NCBI RefSeq assembly: GCF_932526225.1
Contig: NC_064037.1
Coordinates: 3,129,203-3,193,202, forward strand
DNA length: 64,000 bases
Direction: 5' to 3'
Origin: Nematostella vectensis
Taxonomy: Eukaryota; Cnidaria; Anthozoa; Actiniaria; Edwardsiidae
How positions within the stretch are numbered: position 1 is the first letter of the stretch; every line of letters starts with the position of its first letter. Of this stretch, positions 13,501-22,500 are shown one piece after another. Below the pieces are notes generated by a model. It was not told the origin of the DNA. It did not search any database and saw only the letters and a list, made by a program, of their open reading frames with translations. Position numbers and translations under genes: made by a program.

Positions 13501-16500
13501 CGAGATAACTAAGGCTAAATTCGCTGCTTGTTTTCCAGGTTTGATAGCAGATAAGACGGGTTCATACGTAGCAGCGTTCGGTATGACGGGAGGTGTTACA
13601 GTATTCGCGGCTTTTGTTCCGCTAATTCTGTTATGCCGCGCACAAGAGAGAGACAGGGCAGCATGCCACAGGGTGCCCATAACTAACCTCGAGGGACTGA
13701 TAATCGTCGAAAGGGAAACCGTCTTATGATTTAGACAAAGACATTATATAAAAGGTTTAATACCATCTTTATAAGCAGCAACAATTCGTTAATAAACTTT
13801 TTTACTGTAAAAATAACCACCACCATTATCAGTCACCATCATCATCACTATAATCACCACTAATATCGTCTTTTTCAACTCACCACTCTGTCGAGAAAGG
13901 CGCGGTATTTCGTGACATACGTGACAGGTCGCGTGACATCCATGGAGCGAACTTCTTCGAATATCGGCCTGTACAAAACAAATCAAGCACATTCTCAATA
14001 AGTACAATATTTAAGGCTTTGTACATCTTAGAGAACATTTTAGATTCTATGCGCTGGACCGAAAACAGTATCTGACGTCATATATTATCCGTAATATTTC
14101 GTAATATGGCCCGACAACTCTAACTATAGTATAATCGTGCGCTTACAAAACAAACCATAATATTGTTGTTAAAAATGTCTAGTAAAGACATGTACAATTA
14201 ATGGAAGATGCCTATATGAATAAAGAAGCCATTAAATAAATGATTCCGTCCAGCTCGCTATAAATTACACAAGGTTTCCGAATGAGTGAAAAGTGATAGC
14301 AAAATGGCGGAGCACTGGAAACTAGGTAGTGTTTATCAGTGGCCTAAGCCATTGGTTGTCGAAAAGTATAAATTTCACATCAACCGGTTACGTGAGCGGA
14401 TGACGTACTTGAAATAGTCAAGCGAGGCTGGCTTGTCCGTGGGAGGCTCGTTGGCTACCGACCACATGACAACCGCTGGACGGTTTTTATCGCGGCGCAC
14501 AAGCTCCATCATCTCTTGCGTGTGACGCTTCTGGAGCTCTGGGGTAAGGTTCGCACTGCAACATAGGGAAAAAAATCGATCAACCACTCCTTTGTTATTG
14601 TTTATAAATGAAAATGCGACGGTTTATTTGCAAGGAGACTTCAAAATTACAATCAACGAATGAAGTCTGATACTTTATCAATGATATTTGATAGAAAGTT
14701 TCTCAGTTATTTGCTTGAATTTGCCGATGGAAATGGATGCTTTGTGTGACTCGGCATTGAGCGGGAGAGTAAAATGACGGCGTGATTGCCCTTTTTTAAG
14801 ATTCTTTTAATGAATCGGTTGAAACAGTAATAATGCGCAACTAATCTATTGTGCTTACTAGTTTTCGAAATTAACAGTCCACGTTTATTTGTTGTTATGA
14901 AGTGCGGTAAATTCCACACACAAAAAACTTGTTTCAGCGCCATGTCCCATTAGCAACACATGTGTTATTGTTTCATGCCATATTGGAAGACACATTATGT
15001 CAAGAAATCTCGGAACAACCTCCCGTCAACCTAAAATCAGAGTTTCATACTTTATTTACCAAATAAGTTCGAAAATACCACAATAGCTTCGCATTCAGCC
15101 CATGGAAATGTTGATGTTTTTACCACACTTGATACTTTGACAAATTATCTTTAAAGCCGGCCACACAGTACGAAATACCACATCAGGGGCTGAACTAGAA
15201 GTAACAACCTTTATTTTGATATATCGACAGTTTATATCGAATATTTTTTTCTAAGTGAAAAAAAATAGTAATCTTATAAGGACTGGGCTTCCCATACCTA
15301 AGAAAAAGTGGTGTATAAAACAAATATGGTAACAAATGTTGGTAACCCATCGACTCGAGTTTTCGTGACGTGATGTCCGTCCGTCCGTCGACAACCAAAC
15401 TTGGCAGGTGTCATGTATGTGTCAAGGGAGGGGCAAATTGCGGTCAAGTGATTTGTGACGTCATCGATGACGTCACTAGAAGCAAAAATATGCTGACGTC
15501 ATCAAAATAAAAAATATTTATATTTCACGAAGTAGACATCATATGGCAACCAATCTCGGTAGGTGTCATGTAGGTGTCAAGGGGGATGCAACAATATGGT
15601 CACGTGATTGTGACGTCATCAATAACGTCACTAGAAGCAAAATATGCTGACGTCATCAAAATAAAAAAACATTCAAATCTCGTGAAAGAAACATTGTATA
15701 ACAACCAAACTTGGTAGGTGTTTATGCATGTGTCAAAGGGCGGTGTCAAGTTATGGTCACCTGATGCGTGACGTCATCGATGACGTCACTTTAAGCAAAA
15801 CTATCCCGATTTCACATCTATATTCATATCTCCTAAACGAAACATCATATGACAACCAATCTTGTTATGTGTCATGAAGGTGTCAAGGAGAGTGCACCAA
15901 TGTAGTCACGTGATTGTGACGTCATCAATGACGTCACTAGAAAAAAAATATGCCGACGTCATCAAAATAAAAATATGAAATATATATATTTTTTATTTCA
16001 TTAAAGAAACATCGTGTGACAACAAAACTCAGTAGGTGTGATGTATGTTTCAAGTGGGGTGCAATGAAATAGTAACGTGATGTCATTGATGACGTCAATA
16101 AATTAACTACCCTGACTCCAAAAGATCGTATAACAATTAAATGTGTTACGTGTCATGTAGTTGTCAAGGTTGGGGGGAAGGGGGTCGCGTGATCTGTGAA
16201 ATCGTTGACATCGTCAAAAACAGAAAATATAATATATTTAATATTTCTTTATCTACCACAGCCTGTCGTACTTAGAATAAAATCTAAATTAAAGTTTTGA
16301 AACATTCAGTTTGGACATATATCGTAAGATCCCCGTTTTAAGTCATTACTGTTTGTTTAAGTGCCCGCTTGTAAAATAAATCCTTCTGAAAGCAAGTTCA
16401 TTAGTACTTCACACAGCTAACACCGCCGATTGACTATTAAGCGGAAATAAGCAAAGATTTGGTCGTTTGGAGCTCCGCTTTTAGGCAATGCCTAAATCTA

Positions 16501-19500
16501 TACATTATCTTGAGCATTAGTAAGTCCAGAGTCACAGCACAGTCACATCTATCACGAAAAAGCATATTTACAAATTGTTTTTCTGTGACATGGTTTTTAA
16601 TTGCGCTGTTTTCGGCTGCACGAGCTCCCCTATACCTGGGAAGATCACCCCTTCGAAAACGGTGAGCGATCAGAGGCAAAGCGACGCAGAAAGGGCTGGG
16701 TAAACTTTGTTTCGCGAACTCGTGCCCACTGGAAGCCCACGGACAACACACGTGTCTGTTCGGAACACTTCGGTGTTTCAGACTTCTCAATGCGATATGA
16801 TTTAATGGAGGGTACGTTTAACATCAAGAAACTTCGCAATGCGATATGATTTAATGGAGGGTACGTTTAACATCAAGAAACTTCGCAATGCGATATGATT
16901 TAATGGAGGGTACGTTTAACATAAAAAAACTTCGCAATGCGATATGATTTAATGGAGGGTACGTTTAACATCAAGAAACTTCGCAATGCGATATGATTTA
17001 ATGGAGGGTACGTTTAACATCAAGAAACTTCAGATGGATGAAATCGGTATTGTGGCAATACCGTCGATTTACCCGAAGGGAAGCGACGAAAGACCAAGCT
17101 CATCTAGAGATCGACGAATGGTATGTTTATCGCAGTTGTGCCAAAATTTGATTTGTTTCGGTTCTTGTATATAATTATCCAGGACTGAGTTGATCATAGT
17201 TTTTGATTACTTAAATATAGGAACTGCGAAAAATTTTAACAGAGTCGAAAGAAAATATCGAAGGTAAGTTTTTTTAATCGACAGGATGATTCCTTGAGAC
17301 GTGTCACTTTAGTCCGAAGTTGGATTTTCAAATTATTATTATTGCTTTATCTTTGTTTTTTTTTTTTTGTATCGTTGGTGTTGCAATACCATCAATGTTA
17401 TCACGGAAGAGTGGTGATTTTAATGATTTTAATATGTATTAAAATACATAGCCTTTCTCTAACAACACACACGCAACAGAATATTTAACAAAATATATAA
17501 AACGAGAGTTATAGTTGATATTATTTTTTATTCTAAAAATAAAGAGAAGTCATATCATGCGAGAACAACGATGGTGATCATGATGAGCAGATCATTACAA
17601 AAAGCAAAGTAAGTCTTTTTATATTGATTTTTTTTGTATTGTCTTTTTTATTTGTGTGGTGGAATGGAGCCATTTTCTTTCAAATGTGATATTTCTTTAT
17701 CAAAATTGCTTTACCCCTGTACTAGTTACAACAATGAATTTAAATTGTACGTAATTTGTTGCAAATCAATAAATCATGTGGATAAATAAAAAAATGTGAA
17801 TTTTCTATTTTACCCAATAATTTATCGGTTAATTCCCTGTCTTATACATATTGTTGAAATTTCTTATTTCAGAACTATAAAATGCAGAACGAACCGGTGG
17901 CTTGTGAAAGGTGCTCTGAACTTTCACATAGGAATCGCAAGATTCGTAATCAGTTAATTTACCAAAGGCTGCAGTCCATCAAGTTCAGGGCAAAAATAAA
18001 GAAGCTAACACGTGGTATGTACTTTTTTCACCCCCATTTTTAGCAGAAATTGTGGAAATGTTGGGTTAGTGGTTGTTTATATCTAATATGTATTTGTACT
18101 CACGGCTCAATGCCCACAGCCGGACACTCATCGATGACTACTATGCCTGTCCGGTCGGCCATGTCCATGATCTCCTCGGCGTACGGGTAGTGACTAGTCC
18201 GGAACGAGTTACCTCCTAGCCACTTCATCAGGTTGAAGTCCTTGGCGATAATCACGTTATCGACTCCTTTACCTCGAATCTGAAAAAAAAAAGATATCTT
18301 AAAGGCTCCGTTTGGCGCACAGCTTCCAATAAGCATCCCTCTTCGAATTAGCGCCCTCTCCCCACTTCTGGATATATTTGCAAGAATAGCCGAACACAAG
18401 GCTTTTCTGTTTTATAACCCGTTAGTTACCGTTTTTATAGAACACTGAGAAAAGAGTACTGAGCAATTTTAAGTTGTTCTTGTTTCAAATCTACAATTTA
18501 ATTATCAAGCCAGGGGCGGATATAACTTGCGCCAAAGGGGTGTTTGGCTCAGTGACAAGGGGGAGGGGGTAGTTTTTTTTGTTATATGACTCCTAACGTA
18601 TGATTTATTAAAGCGATGGCTCTGATGATTATTATACAAAAATTACCTCAGCGGCGAGCGATGATAAAACAGTCGATTACCCCCTCTTCTACGATCGCCA
18701 TGTTTACAACACTGTATGCCCTTTCTTTAGTCAAAACTCTCAGAGATATTCATGTATTTGCTTTACGATACAAACTTTTCGCCAAAGTGTGATCAGATGT
18801 GGGTCTTATTCTCTGATATCCTAATAAATAGTGTCGATAAAACATAAAATAAGCCGCATACAGCATTAAGTACCGTCTTGTAGTGGCTTGGTCAATGGCG
18901 CGATAAGCCCAAATGCTTATCTACTATACTTACTTTACCATTGCTGGCCGCTAAAGCAATTTTAGTCATAAAATCCAAAAAGGCTCATCGCCTTTAAGAT
19001 TCATACTATTGCTCCAGATTGCATTCAACTTTGGTCGATATTTTCGTAAAATATCATTTTCACACCCCATACTGCGCAAAAAATACAAAGTATTGTATGG
19101 GAATCTTTACTTCCGGTGGATTTTGGTCCAGTTGGTGAAGTTCTTTGGCGCGGCAAAAAATATATTTTTTTACCAAGTTCCTTTCACCTGTCTTCGATGT
19201 GGCAAGGGGGCGTGATTAACAACAATACGGCTGCTCGGATGCCCTCCCAGGTACCAATTGCAAATACAAAGCATCTAATCGGTACTAATCATTACAAAAG
19301 TTAATAATAATAATACTGGAATATTTGATTCTCTAAATAGGTATCGCATCTATTACTCACGTTTGCATCCTCGTGCTTGCCAAAGCCTTTAAAGTAAAAC
19401 TCTTTGTCGTTGATGAGAAATTTAGTGCCTTCAACGCGTACAGTCCTTATTCCCACAGGAAGGCGGTAAACATCTTGTATGTACAACTGAGACAACGTCG

Positions 19501-22500
19501 TTACCTAGAGGATACAAATTTCATCATCGACACCGTCACCAACAAAATCATCACCATCAATTAGTACCCAGGGGCGTAGCCAGGATTTGTAATAGGAGGG
19601 GGCCCAAAAGGCCTTTATTTGACATTTTCTCCTAAATTTTTAAAACTGTCCCATGCATTTACTGTATTTTTGGATGCTAGAAGGGGTAGGCCGAGACCCT
19701 TGGGCCCTCCCCCTAGCTACGCCCCTGGTACTAACCGTTATCATCTGAAGACTGATTTCCATATGATCGCACACTATTTCAGCTAAATTGACCGTACGAT
19801 AGCAACCGATCGCTGCTGCTTTCTATATAAACGCACGAATTATTGCTTCACCTTACAGTTCTTTAATCCCTTGGGAGTCAGGTAGGGGGGGGGGGGTCTC
19901 GTAAGTTTTTTTCTAAAAAAGGAAAGGTCAGATGTGTATGCCCCCCCTGTTTTCTTAATGTCCCTTGGCGGCCAAAAAGTGGGTCATTTCTTATTAAGGA
20001 ATCTTCAAATACGATGCTTTTTCAATATGATACCTAACCCCCCCCCCCCCCCTCCTCCCTCGGCCAATCCTGGGTACGCGCATGTCCATGTCCGTTAGGA
20101 CCCTGCCATTTAACGCAACCCCCCGTACCTTGAGTGTGTACAGATATGCCGTGTTGTTGGTCATTCCAATTGGCCACCACAGGACCGGATTCCGGACAGT
20201 TAACTCTCCCTCAAACTTCTCTGTCCCTTCAACGGTTTCCACGACAAACCCCTCGTGGTCCAGTAACTCGTACTTCATATTGATGTCCCCTCTCGGAATA
20301 GACTTGATGGCACCCACCACTGACAGAAACTTGACAGTCCCGACATTACCATGGAATGACGTTGTTATGGTGATGTCAGAGAGGAAGACAACTGGGGTTG
20401 TGTAAAGTTTGACGGGGCGATTGATGCCGGCGTAATTAAAGAAGTCGAACTTGTAGGTCTGTACATTATAACCATCAGGGTGCCTGGACATCGGTAGTGA
20501 CAATGAAAAAAACAAGGATACATTTATGTACATTCATGCCTTACCATACGAGTAGTACAAGTGTACATATGGGGGTACTTACTAGATGAGTGTTCACTCG
20601 AGGAGTAAATGTTATTTAATTCATGTGAGGTCGGTAGCTTATTATACGAATGTACGCGTATTCATGTGAGGCTGGTAGCTTATTATACGAATGTACGCGT
20701 ATTCGTGTGAGGTCGGTAGCTTATTATACGAATGTACGGGTATTCATGTGAGGTCGGTAGCTTATTATACGAATGTACGCGTATTCATGTGAGGCTGGTA
20801 GCTTATTATACGAATGTACGGGTATTCATGTGAGGTCGGTAGCTTATTATACGAATGTACGCGTATTCATGTGAGGCTGGTAGCTTATTATACGAATGAA
20901 CGCGTATTCATGTGAGGCTGGTAGCTTATTATACGAATGTACGCGTATTCATGTGAGGCTGGTAGCTTATTATACGAATGTACGCGTATTCATGTGAGGT
21001 CGGTAGCTTATTATACGAATGTACGGGTATTCATGTGAGGTCGGTAGCTTATTATACAAATGTACGCGTATTCATGTGAGGTCGGTAGCTTATTATACGA
21101 ATGTACGCGTATTCATGTGAGGTCGGTAGCTTATTATACGAATGTACGCGTATTCATGTGAGGTCGGTAGCTTATTATACGAATGTACGGGTATTCATGT
21201 GAGGCTGGTAGCTTACTATATGAATACCATGAGAGGCTGGCTGCAAGCAAGTAGTGCCCATGTATGGGGGGCACATACAATCAGAAAGTGGGTGTTCCTT
21301 TTAAGTTGGTTGCAAACTATACGAATGTAAGGGTATTTACTTGGTAAAAGTGCGCTCTTGGGCGGAACAGGAGCGAGGGTGTTAAACAACTCACCAGCTC
21401 CACGAGGACGGGAGATGTTCTACCTTCCCAGGGGGGAGGGTGGTGGGGGTGAGCGTGTTGTTGATGGCCACTGTAACCCTATTAGACTTATCGTAGCGTA
21501 GAAACTCACTGATGTCTGCCTCAAAGGCTAGGTAACCGCCCTCGTGTTCCGTCACCTTCTCGCCGTTCAACCACTGCAAGACATCCATATTACATACTCA
21601 CGGACAAGCCGCGATGCATACGCTAAAATACAAATAAGGAATGCATACTACAAATTCGGCACTGGTGATTGCAGGCATATCGCCATGATGTTTCAGCACG
21701 GCAAGAGCGCGATGCATGAATATTGGGCCCGAGGTAAGTGACACACACGGCAAGAGCGCGATGCATGAATATTGGGCACGAGGTAAGTAACACACACGGC
21801 AAGAGCGCGATGCGTGAATATTGGGCACGAGGTAAGTAACACACACGGCAAGAGCGCGATGCATGAATATTGGGCCCGAGGTAAGTAACACACACGGCAA
21901 GAGCGCGATGCATGAATATTGGGCCCGAGGTAAGTGACACACACGGCAAGAGCGCGATGCGTGAATATTGGGCCCGAGGTAAGTAACACACACGGCAAGA
22001 GCGCGATGCGTGAATATTGGGCACGAGGTAAGTGACACACACGGCAAGAGCGCGATGCGTGAATATTGGGCCCGAGGTAAGTAACACACACGGCAAGAGC
22101 GCGATGCATGAATATTGGGCCCGAGGTAAGTAACACACACGGCAAGAGCGCGATGCGTGAATATTGGGACCGAGGTAAGTAACACACACGGCAAGAGCGC
22201 GATGCATGAATATTGGGCCCGAGGTAAGTAACACACACGGCAAGAGCGCGATGCGTGAATATTGGGCCCGAGGTAAGTAACACACACGGAAAGAGCGCGA
22301 TGCGTGAATATTGGGCCCGAGGTAAGTAACAAACACGGCAAGAGCGCGATGCGTGAATATTGGGCCCGAGGTAAGTAACAAACACGGCAAGAGCGCGATG
22401 CGTGAATATTGGGCCCGAGGTAAGTAACACACACGGCAAGAGCGCGATGCATGAATATTGGGCCCGAGGTAAGTAACACACACGGCAAGAGCGCGATGCG

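Noticed and set aside
13959-13971. Alternative GUSB exon 8 acceptor (TACAG at 13969)
   Set aside because: Adds 17 nt and breaks the frame given the exon 7 donor; the acceptor giving a start at 13951 matches human residue spacing exactly.
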